Of a stretch of 8,238 nucleotides of DNA, positions 1-7,075 are shown in pieces. The position numbers were made by a program, and so were the translations under genes. Numbering within the stretch: position 1 is the stretch's first letter; each line of letters begins with the position of its first letter. Location of the stretch: contig JAITHQ010000179.1 of NCBI GenBank assembly GCA_031279925.1, forward strand, positions 1-8,238. The letters run 5' to 3'. The notes beneath the pieces were generated by a model, which was given only the letters and a program-made list of their open reading frames with translations, was not told the DNA's origin and did not search any database. This DNA is from Treponema sp. (GTDB lineage: Bacteria; Spirochaetota; Spirochaetia; Treponematales; Breznakiellaceae).

Positions 1-18
1 GCGCCCTGCTCAGGCTAA
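1..18 (+). CDS. htpG: 3' end of a second htpG copy entering from the left (last five codons and stop)
   Basis: The first 18 bases read Ala-Pro-Cys-Ser-Gly-stop and are identical to the last 18 bases of the HtpG-like frame at 7194-8123, in the same frame. Allowing a one-base gap after the stop, a further AGCCT also matches. Only this tail is visible, so whether the upstream gene is a full-length HtpG chaperone cannot be seen. The identity to a non-conserved C-terminal tail makes an htpG copy the simplest reading; a chance 18-base match is very unlikely. Confidence 0.6.
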   Translation, partial: APCSG

Positions 19-87
19 AGCCTTCGCGCATGTGTGCTAATAGGGGGGTATTACGAGCGCTACGCCGTGCCGCATGGTCTCGCTCAA

Positions 88-137
88 CGCCCTGCGGGCG
101 CGGCTGCTGGGCGGGCTAACGAGGGGACCGGGGGGCT
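88..137. repeat. GC-rich repeat, left copy
   Basis: This stretch begins CGCCCTGCGG and contains the near-palindrome GCCCTGCGGGC. It loosely resembles bases 7620-7673 inside the htpG fragment: the first ten bases are identical, the 13-mer GCCCTGCGGGCGC is shared (89-101 and 7633-7645), and a similar AxxAGGGGxxxxxGG pattern follows. Translated in matching frames, the two copies give similar Arg-Pro-Ala-Gly...Glu-Gly-Thr peptides. I infer a small dispersed repeat family; the alignment was made by eye and is imperfect. Confidence 0.4.
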
Positions 138-147
138 TAACGCCCCC
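131..147. other. Six-base-pair GC hairpin
   Basis: GGGGGC, loop TTAAC, GCCCCC form a perfect six-pair G-C stem. It lies about 110 bases after the htpG tail at position 18 and could help stop transcription, but no T-run follows on either strand, so it is not a standard rho-independent terminator. Confidence 0.3.
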
Positions 148-336
148 TGCCCCCCTCCCTCTTCCTCGGCCCTGGGCTTGGCCGCGAAAGCGGCCTCCAT
201 GAGGTTCCCCGGCCCCCCCAGTGCGGCCATGATGGCCCTATTTCCACATAAATCAGCGTTCCGGTGGTAGACCCCACCGGCAGTTCCGATCGGGATCCCT
301 TTCTTGTCCAATGCCGCTTATGGCAAAAATCAGCTT

Positions 337-363
337 ATGTATATCCGTTATTTGTGATATAAT
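337..363 (+). promoter_or_regulatory. Extended -10 promoter of the regulator, giving a probable leaderless mRNA
   Basis: TATAAT at 358-363 is preceded by TG one base upstream (355-356), making the extended -10 element TGATATAAT. No good -35 lies 16-18 bases upstream, which extended -10 promoters tolerate. Transcription would start about seven bases after the -10, at 370, exactly the A of the ATG. TATATC (340-345) and GATATA (356-361) form an inverted repeat with a 10-base gap over the promoter, and ATGTATATC (337-345) recurs on the minus strand at 7108-7100 in the importer promoter. I infer an autoregulatory operator here. Confidence 0.6.
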
Positions 364-369
364 TCCCCC

Positions 370-1302
370 ATGAGTCAGAATATTTTATTCGCGTCCCTGG
401 AGGATATTCCCCTGATTGCCCGTGCGCTGGATTCTGAACTCAGGCGCAAAATGCTGCGGCTGCTCCAGCAATCCAATCTAAATATCAAGCAGTTATGTGA
501 AGCCCTAAATATTCCCCAGTCTACCTGTACCATGAACGTGCAAATTCTGGAAAAGGCGAATTTGATTCATACCCAATTCACTCCAGCGGAAACAAAGGGC
601 AGCCAAAAACTCTGTTCCATAAGATATGAAAAAATCATGCTGCCCCTGACCGGCAAAATGGAATTTCAGAAAAGCGACCGGATTGAAACTGAGATGCCCA
701 TCGGTCTCTTTTATGATTTCAGGGTAAGCGCCCCCTGCGGCCTGGTTTCCGCCGCCGAAATTATCGGCTATTATGACGTGGTTTCTTCTTTTCTGGACCC
801 TTCCCGGGGCGGCGCGGAACTGATCTGGTTTTCCTCAGGCTATCTGGAATACCGGTTCCCCAAAAATTTCAAGGACAGCGCGGAGATTGCCAGTATTGAA
901 TTCAGCGCGGAACTGTGTTCAGAATATCCCGGTCATAAGGATGTATGGCCTTCGGATATTACCCTCTGGATCAACGGCCAAGACGCGGGAACCTGGACCT
1001 CGCCGGGGGATATGGGTGGAAAGCGGGGGCTTTTGACCCCTCAATGGTGGAATACCAACGATACCCAATCGGGTTTTTTGAAAACATGGAAAATTGACGA
1101 GGAAGGTTCTTGGATGGACGGCCAGCGGATATCGGCGGCCACGCTGGCGGATCTGAAAGTATACGACTATGATTCCATCACCCTGCGGCTGGGTGTCAGG
1201 GAAGACGCGAAAAATCGCGGCGGGATAAATATTTTTGGATCAAAATTTGGCAACCATCCCCAGGACCTAAAACTGGTGATTAATCTCAAGGGGAGCGGCT
1301 GA
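370..1302 (+). CDS. ArsR-type transcriptional regulator with a large C-terminal domain
   Basis: This 310-residue protein has a winged helix-turn-helix of the ArsR type at about residues 10-92: a helix with LDSELRRKMLRLL, the first HTH helix around 37-47 (NIKQLCEALNI), and a recognition helix around 49-66 (PQSTCTMNVQILEKANLI). No ArsR-style cysteine metal site is evident, so metal sensing is not suggested. Residues about 111-306 form a separate beta-rich domain, rich in Trp and Gly, which by context may bind a sugar ligand; two-domain ArsR proteins of this length occur beside carbohydrate transporters. The ATG at 370 is the only sensible start: the next in-frame upstream codons reach a stop at 355-357, and the next Met (29) would cut the HTH region. 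No ribosome binding site precedes it. It faces the minus-strand sugar operon convergently, its 3' end overlapping the GH2 remnant by 17 bases. Control of that operon is an inference from context and shared promoter words. Confidence 0.85.
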   Translation: MSQNILFASLEDIPLIARALDSELRRKMLRLLQQSNLNIKQLCEALNIPQSTCTMNVQILEKANLIHTQFTPAETKGSQKLCSIRYEKIMLPLTGKMEFQKSDRIETEMPIGLFYDFRVSAPCGLVSAAEIIGYYDVVSSFLDPSRGGAELIWFSSGYLEYRFPKNFKDSAEIASIEFSAELCSEYPGHKDVWPSDITLWINGQDAGTWTSPGDMGGKRGLLTPQWWNTNDTQSGFLKTWKIDEEGSWMDGQRISAATLADLKVYDYDSITLRLGVREDAKNRGGINIFGSKFGNHPQDLKLVINLKGSG

Positions 1303-1876
1303 AAATTTCCCGGAGTTCTTCAAGGGGCAGTTTCAGTTCCTGCATAAGGTCTGTTAATTGCGTGTAACAGTAGCCCTGAATATCTTTACAGGAGAGAATG
1401 GCGTCTACCAGGCCCCGGAACCGTTCCAGAAATTCCCCGCTGTCTGCGGCTCCGCCGACATAGCCCCATTTCCGGCCGTCAATGTCCCGGCTAAAAGCGA
1501 TGCCGCCGAATTCGGTTATCAGTACCGGTTCTCCCCGGTGGGAAAATCCTTCGGCGTACAGCATCCGGTTCTGGGCCGCCCCCCGCAACAGGCCGGGAAG
1601 AGCCGCCGACTTTTCCCAAAAGCCGCCCCATCCCGGATATAATCATGAATACCGCAAATATCGGAATCCACCTGTTCCCAACCGTCATTGGTACTCACCA
1701 GCCGGGTCCCATCCATGGCTTTAGTCAGGTGATAAAGCGTACGGGCAAATTTCTGTCGTGATGTGTTTGCTCAATATTTTGCGGCCCCCAGGATTCATTC
1801 ATGACATTCCCATCTCTGGCATTTCAAGGCGGGCTGGGGGATGTTCGCTATCATTCATGCTATTTATTTCCACCAT
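1286..1876 (-). pseudogene. Glycoside hydrolase family 2 (beta-galactosidase-like) remnant
   Basis: Read on the minus strand, this is a decayed GH2 enzyme gene. It keeps a good start: AAGGA at 1887-1883, six bases, then ATG at 1876. That frame runs only 25 codons to TGA at 1799. A second frame from about 1829 carries NESWG (1799-1785), the GH2 acid/base motif. Near 1770-1751 the homology shifts frame and continues as ARTLYHLTKAMDGTR, then NDGW and GIHDY. Near 1624-1611 (TTTTCCCAAAA on the plus strand) it shifts again into the frame with ITEFGG, which contains the family's nucleophile Glu, and GYCYTQLTD, ending at 1286. The sugar-binding, immunoglobulin-like and early barrel regions (roughly 350 or more residues) are missing. 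The start lies 69 bases after the BNR gene, so it was the last gene of the operon. It cannot make an active enzyme. Confidence 0.8.
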
Positions 1877-1945
1877 GTGTCATCCTTAAATAATGCTGAT
1901 TCAGAACAATTCCAAAAAATACCCCCCCTGATTTTAAGTTATCTG

Positions 1946-3880
1946 CTATTGCCTGATTTCCTTAAATGTGGCGTCTGCCTTATCCAAATCCGACAAAATT
2001 TCCGTAATGATCAGTATTCCGTCTCTGTGCCGCATGAATATCCCATCAAAATTGAATGTCTCCAGGGAAATAAAATCAGAGTTTGCCAAACCGGGCCGTA
2101 TTCTGAAAGTGGCATCCGCTTTGAATTGATAATCATCTGTAAATTGTGCAATATATACTTTTCCCTCGAAATGACGCAAGTAATACCCTGGATAATTCAC
2201 CGACTCAAAGGAAGTATAGGTCATATCGGCAAGCCCAGGCCAAATAAACCATTGAGAATCTGCAAGGGGAAGAGTGGTAAAATCGTTATCAATAATGACG
2301 GATTTATCATCCAAATGACGGATAAACCGCTGTAAAATGTTGAATGATTCATAACGGGCCACTTTAAATATCCTATCGATATTCCAAAGCTGGGTAGTTT
2401 TATCACTGAGCCCGGTGCATACTATCCCGGCTCCTTCCTCAACAGACTGGTTTTTTGTGTCCATATATAATTCATTGCCCAAATTCTGAAATTTGAATCG
2501 GCTATCAGACTGCGGCAACATACACCACTGTTGATTTGTTCCACCAGTATAATTATTTAAAACAACAGGAAAACCTTCTTGTACCGATGCTTCCAAGAGC
2601 ATATCATTTTCATTACAACTGGCTCGATATACATTATCAGCGATATTATCCAAATGCCAGCTTTGAGTACGGAAACCATTATCTCCATTTTGAATCAATT
2701 GAATTCCAGGTGTGGAACTTCCATCAGGATCGTCAAGACAAAACTTACTGGCGTTATTTACGAACTTATAATCAGACATGGAAATTATAATTTGATTTTC
2801 ATAAATGCGCCCTGTACCGCACCGAATTTCGTTATAATTACCATTAAAAAAATTATTCAGTTCTACCAAAAGATTTCCGGTAGAAAGAAAGGTTCCACTC
2901 CATCCACTGCCAACACTTTCGTTACGAACCGCAGTGAGCGGCGCTTCGATCAATTCCCAAGTCTCTCCGTTATCGATGCTGGAAAAACAAAGACTTGGAG
3001 AACAAGTATCATTCATCCCTCGTACAAAAAGCCTCCCTTGTTCACTTCCGTCATCCAACAGAGCGATTTCCGGACACTGAAAGGCACCGGCATTTCCTGC
3101 TGCGACAAGCGAGCCAGGGACTGTAGGGTCACCCCACTCTATACCATCAGGGGACGTTATCCATGAAATAGCTCCATTGGGCTCAAATTGTATGTTTTCA
3201 TAAACCAAAAAATAACGGCCATTACGAAGCCGCAAGACACGCGGCATCCCAGGCCGCCATTGAGTTGGATCAACGCCAGGAGTCCATCCGGGGGTTTCTT
3301 TGCCTACAATAATTTTGTAATCTCCCCAGGTTTTTCCACCGTTGTCTGAAATTTCCAAGGCTAAACATTGATCATAACCGGCTTGGCGTTCATCAGAATA
3401 ATAACAAACCAGCCTTCCGTCCGCACTAACAGCAAATTCAGGTTCCCAAGTGTTTCTGTCTCCTCGTTTCGCCAGGGAAGAGTGGAAGTCCCAGCTTGCG
3501 CCATTATCATTGCTGCGGAAAATATGAATAGTATATTCACTCTCCGTATTCCAGTCGGTAGTAGCAAAAAGGATTGTCCCTGCGGGATAGTCACCAAGGG
3601 TCTGCGGTAAAACAAAAAGTCCCGGCATTCCCTGTTTTTCACGCATAAAACCAAACGCTGCGGGATCAAACTCGCTTGTTTGTTTCCAGGTTTTGCCTTT
3701 GTCGGAACTGGAATAGAAATAAAATGTTCGCATCCCTGTCCAGCCCGATGCAATAGGAAAATTTCGCATCCATGTTGCCAGAAGGTCCCCATTAGACAAT
3801 TCTACCATGCGCTCATAAAAACAGCGGTTATCAGCTTCATTTCCATAAATGGTAATACCATTCGCATCTGTCTTTGCCAT
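1946..3880 (-). CDS. BNR/sialidase-fold glycoside hydrolase with ricin-type and AbfB (CBM42) domains
   Basis: This 644-residue protein has three parts. Residues about 15-365 form a six-bladed-propeller-type domain with Asp boxes at 58-65 (SSDKGKTW), 123-130 (SNDNGASW), 178-185 (SDNGGKTW) and 301-308 (SIDNGETW), plus a degenerate one at 243-249. Residues about 366-506 look like a ricin-B beta-trefoil with three QxW motifs (406-408, 450-452, 497-499). Residues about 508-644 are an AbfB/CBM42 trefoil with three repeats (ESFN...IRH, ESVNYPGYYLRH, ETFNFDGIFMRH) and two ADATF motifs. CBM42 binds arabinofuranose, so an exo-arabinanase (GH93-like) or related activity is more likely than a true sialidase; this is inference. 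The start is firm: GAGGAG lies shortly upstream, and in-frame TGA-TAG stops lie just before the ATG. There is therefore no signal peptide, which is odd for a lectin-bearing enzyme and implies cytoplasmic action on imported sugars. It begins 29 bases after the MalG-type permease stop. Confidence 0.85.
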   Translation of the reverse strand: MAKTDANGITIYGNEADNRCFYERMVELSNGDLLATWMRNFPIASGWTGMRTFYFYSSSDKGKTWKQTSEFDPAAFGFMREKQGMPGLFVLPQTLGDYPAGTILFATTDWNTESEYTIHIFRSNDNGASWDFHSSLAKRGDRNTWEPEFAVSADGRLVCYYSDERQAGYDQCLALEISDNGGKTWGDYKIIVGKETPGWTPGVDPTQWRPGMPRVLRLRNGRYFLVYENIQFEPNGAISWITSPDGIEWGDPTVPGSLVAAGNAGAFQCPEIALLDDGSEQGRLFVRGMNDTCSPSLCFSSIDNGETWELIEAPLTAVRNESVGSGWSGTFLSTGNLLVELNNFFNGNYNEIRCGTGRIYENQIIISMSDYKFVNNASKFCLDDPDGSSTPGIQLIQNGDNGFRTQSWHLDNIADNVYRASCNENDMLLEASVQEGFPVVLNNYTGGTNQQWCMLPQSDSRFKFQNLGNELYMDTKNQSVEEGAGIVCTGLSDKTTQLWNIDRIFKVARYESFNILQRFIRHLDDKSVIIDNDFTTLPLADSQWFIWPGLADMTYTSFESVNYPGYYLRHFEGKVYIAQFTDDYQFKADATFRIRPGLANSDFISLETFNFDGIFMRHRDGILIITEILSDLDKADATFKEIRQ

Positions 3881-3909
3881 ACTCTATCACTCCTCTTGAA
3901 AATTAAACT

Positions 3910-4746
3910 TTAACCTTTAATGCCGCTCATGGCAAAAGATTCAACAAAATATTTTTGGCAGGTAACAAAAAGAAGCAGTACCGGTAAAATAGCGACAATG
4001 GATGCCGCCATTACTATCGGAAAATCAGTCTGTTCCGCGTAATAAGAACTCAGGGACGCTATAACTACCTGGACAGTCGCACGGGACGGAGAGTGAATAT
4101 AAACCAGGGGGCCAAGATAATCGTTCCATGTACTCATAAACAGCAAGATCACATTCGCGGCAATTGCCGGCATACAGAGAGGCAGAAAAATATTTCCATA
4201 AATACGAAGGTATCCACACCCATCAAGTTTAGCCGCGTCCATCAGTTCCGAAGACAGCCCGTTCATGTATTGACGTAGGAAAAACATCATGGATATATTT
4301 CCAAGCGTACCGGGAATGATCAGCGGCAGCAGCGTGTCTATCCATCTTATCTTTGCGTATATGATGAATTGAGGAATCAGCATCACTACAAGGGGCATCA
4401 TTATACTTGACAAGAGCGCGATAAAGATTTTGTCTTTGTATGGAAAATCAAGTTTTGAAAAGGAAAACGCTGCCATACTCGATGAGAGGGTTCCGAATAA
4501 TACAACGCATCCGGCTACAAAAAAACTGTTTTTCAGCCCATTGAACAACGGCACTACTGACCATATTTCGACAAAATTATGCCAATCAACAGGCCGGGGA
4601 ATCCACTGTGGAGGAATTTGATAGACAAATTTCGAATCTTTTAATGCGGTAGACAGCATCCATAAAAACGGGAAAACCATGGTAAGACTTCCTGCAAGCA
4701 AAATTAAAAAAAGCAATACGGTGATAACCCGGTTTTTCAATTTCAT
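3910..4746 (-). CDS. Carbohydrate ABC transporter permease, MalG type
   Basis: This 278-residue inner-membrane protein is one of two channel subunits of the sugar importer. About six hydrophobic segments are visible (near residues 8-30, 73-95, 107-131, 138-157, 193-208 and 244-263). The EAA loop that contacts the ATPase is at 167-189: ELMDAAKLDG followed by Pro189. The C-terminus (FAMSGIKG) resembles the usual MalG-family ending (TAGAVKG). I chose the ATG at 4746 because it overlaps the TGA of the upstream permease as ATGA and has a G-run just upstream. An ATG six codons earlier (4764) would give a longer overlap with no ribosome binding site. The overlap indicates translational coupling with the MalF-type partner. 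The enzyme gene follows 29 bases later. Confidence 0.92.
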   Translation of the reverse strand: MKLKNRVITVLLFLILLAGSLTMVFPFLWMLSTALKDSKFVYQIPPQWIPRPVDWHNFVEIWSVVPLFNGLKNSFFVAGCVVLFGTLSSSMAAFSFSKLDFPYKDKIFIALLSSIMMPLVVMLIPQFIIYAKIRWIDTLLPLIIPGTLGNISMMFFLRQYMNGLSSELMDAAKLDGCGYLRIYGNIFLPLCMPAIAANVILLFMSTWNDYLGPLVYIHSPSRATVQVVIASLSSYYAEQTDFPIVMAASIVAILPVLLLFVTCQKYFVESFAMSGIKG

Positions 4747-5639
4747 TCCCCCCCATAGACCCATTTATCGGATACTTTGAACTGTAAGGCAGTTACAATC
4801 ATGATAAATATGCCGAATAATACCGCTACCGCACAGGCATAGCCCATACTGTTGGAAACAAAGGCTTTCTGCCATACATAATATACCAGCGTCGCGGCGC
4901 TGTAATTCCGTCCGCCATCTTGGGTAAAAAGTTGTACTTCCACAAATGTTTGCAGCGATCCAATAATACCAACAATGGTAAGATAAAAGGTAATAGGAGT
5001 AACCAGGGGCAAGGTAATACGCCTAAACTGTTGAATCCCGGAAGCCCCGTCTATCCTGGCCGCCTCATAATAACTTCCAGGTATATTTTTGAGGGCCGCG
5101 AGATAATAAATGGATGTAATGCCTATCAGTTTCCATGTTATCATGATCACGATGGTTCTTTTTATCCACCGGGGATCTCCCAGCCAATTGGGTCCTTTGA
5201 CGGCCAATACGGCCCCCAAAATAGTATTAACCAAGCCGTACTCATAACTAAACAGCCATTTCCACATCACGGCAAGGGCAACTATTGAAGAAATATACGG
5301 TAAATAATACAGCGCCCGGAAAACCTTGTTTCCGGGCGTACCCCGGTTACAGGCCATGGCGAATAACAGCGCCAGAGAGAGGTAGAGAGGGATAGGCAGC
5401 AACATATAAAATGTATTGCCTACCGCTTTCCAAAATTTTTTATCAGCGAACAATTCAATATAATTCCCTAGGCCGATAAAATTGTGGTTCGATTTCAGTA
5501 CATTCCAATCGGTAAAAGCCATATAAACGCAAAAGCCCAGAGGTATAATAAAGAAACAGAGAAATTGCAACAGACTGGGGGAAATAAACAAAAACCCCCA
5601 TAATCGCTCAGCCCGTTTCATTTTATTCTTTAGCATCAT
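4743..5639 (-). CDS. Carbohydrate ABC transporter permease, MalF/UgpA type
   Basis: This 298-residue inner-membrane protein is the partner channel subunit. Hydrophobic segments lie near residues 14-42, 76-97, 107-130, 162-182, 213-237 and 264-286. The EAA loop is at 191-211: YEAARIDGAS, ending at Pro211, and an FYL/QTF stretch follows as in lactose and glycerol-phosphate type permeases. Length is normal for the single-domain MalF relatives, which lack the large periplasmic loop of E. coli MalF. AAAAGG lies eight bases before the ATG at 5639, supporting this start over the nearby Met2 and Met7. It follows the binding-protein gene by 68 bases that hold a hairpin, and overlaps the next permease by ATGA. 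Confidence 0.92.
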   Translation of the reverse strand: MMLKNKMKRAERLWGFLFISPSLLQFLCFFIIPLGFCVYMAFTDWNVLKSNHNFIGLGNYIELFADKKFWKAVGNTFYMLLPIPLYLSLALLFAMACNRGTPGNKVFRALYYLPYISSIVALAVMWKWLFSYEYGLVNTILGAVLAVKGPNWLGDPRWIKRTIVIMITWKLIGITSIYYLAALKNIPGSYYEAARIDGASGIQQFRRITLPLVTPITFYLTIVGIIGSLQTFVEVQLFTQDGGRNYSAATLVYYVWQKAFVSNSMGYACAVAVLFGIFIMIVTALQFKVSDKWVYGGE

Positions 5640-5675
5640 GGCCCAAACCTTTTAAGACTGCTGTCCTTGAAAGAG

Positions 5676-5700
5676 TCCCGCAGAAACAATTTCTGCGGGA
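5676..5700 (-). promoter_or_regulatory. Intercistronic hairpin between binding protein and permease genes
   Basis: TCCCGCAGAAA and TTTCTGCGGGA form a perfect 11-pair stem with a three-base loop, starting seven bases after the binding-protein stop. In the transcript it is followed by CTCTTTC rather than a solid U-run, so it should be at most a partial terminator. Hairpins at this position in malE-malF-like operons protect the upstream message or cut readthrough, giving more binding protein than permease; that role is inferred here. Confidence 0.75.
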
Positions 5701-5707
5701 TGGAAAA

Positions 5708-7039
5708 TCATTTCTTCTGCTCGGCAATACCTTTGTCAAGCATGGTCTGCATTTCACCTTTTATGGAATTACAGTAATCCCTTGCGGACATTTCTCCCAG
5801 CCAAACGCTTGCGATATTGGCGTTAAACTCAGTGAACCATTCACTGTTGTACGTATAGGTCTGGGTAGCACGGCGGCCATAGTTTTCAATAATGTCGACA
5901 AATTCCTGTTTGTTTTGAGGCGGCTTATCCATGGCCAGGTACTCATTTCTGGTCATGTCTATCAAATTGGGAATCGCCTGCCCCATTTGATAATTGGTTC
6001 TCTGTGCGTCTTCGTTGAAGGCAAGAAAGGCGGCCAGATTACAGGCGGCTTCGATATTGCCGCTGGACGCCGCCGCCGCGAATCCCATTCCTCCATACCA
6101 TATAGCGTTCTTGCCGGTGGAAGGACTGACAGGCCAGGGCATAATATCCCATTCAAACGCGCACTCCTCCCAGAACTGACCCTGGCTCCAGGGGCCTATG
6201 CCCATCATGCCGATTTTCCCTTCTATCCACCTTTGGAAACTGCCCAGTGACCCTTCCTCTTCAGCGGAGGGAACCACGCCATGCGCCAGAATTAGATCCG
6301 CCACCCATTGAATAGCTTCTATAAAAGCCGGAGAATCAATAGTAACTTTGGTTTTGCTGTCATCAAGCCAATCCGCTCCATTGGACCATACTGCGGCTTC
6401 CACCGAATAAGGGGCGCTCCCAAATACTTTATTGGCTCCCGTGCCCCGGGTCAGCTTCTTGGCATTTGTAATATATTCATCCCAGGTCCAGGGTTTATCC
6501 GGGTCAGGATCGGGAATACCCGCCGCTTTGAAAAGATTTTTGTTGTATGCCAGGGCAAAGGGACCAATATCCTTGGGCAGCCCGTATATGTTACCTACTC
6601 CGGGTCTGCGCCCGTCATAGCGATACATATCCAGGGCTTTTGCCCATACATTGTCCTCATTGAAAATCGCGTTATCCGCCACATAACCGGTCATATCATA
6701 CAAAATGCCATTATTGGCCCAAGGCATGACATTTTCTGGCTGGAGATAAAACACATCGGGGATCTGTTTCGCCGCGATCAGGGTTTGCAGCTTGGTATTA
6801 AAATCAGATACAGGAACATTGGTATACTCGACTTTTACCCCGGGAAATTTTGCCTCAAACTGTGCAATCATGGTCTGAAAGACGGCAACTTCCTGAGGGC
6901 TCCCCCAACCCATAAACGAAATAGTGGTCTTGTTATCGCTTCTTGTGGTTCCGCCATCACCTGTTTTTGAACAAGCGGCCACAATTACCACCAGGACAAG
7001 CGTCGCAACAATAAAGGACACAATCCGGTTTGATTTCAT
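5708..7039 (-). CDS. Extracellular sugar-binding lipoprotein of an ABC importer (SBP family 1)
   Basis: This 443-residue protein captures the substrate outside the cytoplasmic membrane and hands it to the two permeases. It starts with a short positive segment and a hydrophobic helix (about residues 6-22), then VAAC with Cys23 as the probable lipidation site, a relaxed lipobox of the kind spirochaetes allow. The mature part is typical of family 1 solute-binding proteins: an N-terminal strand (TTISFMGWGSP), a helix (IAQFEAKFPGVKVEY), DVFYLQPENVMPW, YGLPKDIGPFALAYNKNLF and WTWDEYITNAKKL. I set the start at 7039 because AGGAGG sits six bases before that ATG. An ATG at 7054 is in frame but its first codons are the Shine-Dalgarno sequence itself. 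It is the first gene of the operon behind a strong promoter. The substrate cannot be read from the sequence; the enzyme genes suggest a plant-type oligosaccharide. Confidence 0.92.
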   Translation of the reverse strand: MKSNRIVSFIVATLVLVVIVAACSKTGDGGTTRSDNKTTISFMGWGSPQEVAVFQTMIAQFEAKFPGVKVEYTNVPVSDFNTKLQTLIAAKQIPDVFYLQPENVMPWANNGILYDMTGYVADNAIFNEDNVWAKALDMYRYDGRRPGVGNIYGLPKDIGPFALAYNKNLFKAAGIPDPDPDKPWTWDEYITNAKKLTRGTGANKVFGSAPYSVEAAVWSNGADWLDDSKTKVTIDSPAFIEAIQWVADLILAHGVVPSAEEEGSLGSFQRWIEGKIGMMGIGPWSQGQFWEECAFEWDIMPWPVSPSTGKNAIWYGGMGFAAAASSGNIEAACNLAAFLAFNEDAQRTNYQMGQAIPNLIDMTRNEYLAMDKPPQNKQEFVDIIENYGRRATQTYTYNSEWFTEFNANIASVWLGEMSARDYCNSIKGEMQTMLDKGIAEQKK

Positions 7040-7045
7040 ACAATT

Positions 7046-7051
7046 CCTCCT
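7046..7051 (-). promoter_or_regulatory. Ribosome binding site that sets the binding-protein start
   Basis: A perfect AGGAGG on the minus strand lies six bases before the ATG at 7039. The longer in-frame start at 7054 would place this site inside the coding region as Arg-Arg, with no ribosome binding site of its own, so the shorter start is preferred. Confidence 0.85.
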
Positions 7052-7075
7052 CATCTACATATAGCAGATTAAGTA

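Larger units (their letters stand above)
19..369. other. Gene-free stretch with GC-rich repeat and possible decayed coding remnants
   Basis: No convincing gene lies here. The left half (about 85-200) is very GC-rich with C and G runs. The minus strand is open from about 320 down to 84, and its first part (about 320-180) has a gene-like flavour (reading ...KKGIPIGTAGG...CGNRAIMAALGG...) before turning into low-complexity Ala/Pro/Gly. It has only a TTG start, no ribosome binding site, and I do not recognise a family; it may be a remnant of a displaced gene. Bases 310-328 match 18 of 19 bases of the 3' end of the MalG-type permease gene (3919-3937) in the same orientation, a possible scar of a lost paralogue. 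The right end carries the promoter of the regulator. Confidence 0.5.

Noticed and set aside
1921..1932. C-run after the BNR gene as a terminator
   Set aside because: The G/C-run followed by a T/A stretch has no matching arm to form a hairpin.
1841..3166. Plus-strand open frames within the BNR enzyme gene
   Set aside because: They are shadows of the 644-residue enzyme, which shows Asp boxes and trefoil motifs throughout.
3361..3792. 143-codon minus-strand frame inside the BNR enzyme gene
   Set aside because: It is out of frame with the enzyme, Cys-rich and without any family signature.
1946..3880. True sialidase acting on sialic acid
   Set aside because: Asp boxes are shared by many propeller enzymes, and the CBM42 domain and the absence of any sialic acid genes point to plant-type glycans.
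4747..4764. Longer start for the MalG-type permease (ATG at 4764)
   Set aside because: No ribosome binding site; the ATGA overlap at 4746 is the usual arrangement for these paired permeases.
6308..6970. 220-codon open frame antisense to the binding-protein gene
   Set aside because: The minus strand encodes a well-supported solute-binding protein; the antisense translation has no recognisable domain or ribosome binding site.
7040..7054. Longer start for the binding protein (ATG at 7054)
   Set aside because: Its first codons are the AGGAGG ribosome binding site for the ATG at 7039, and it lacks a site of its own.
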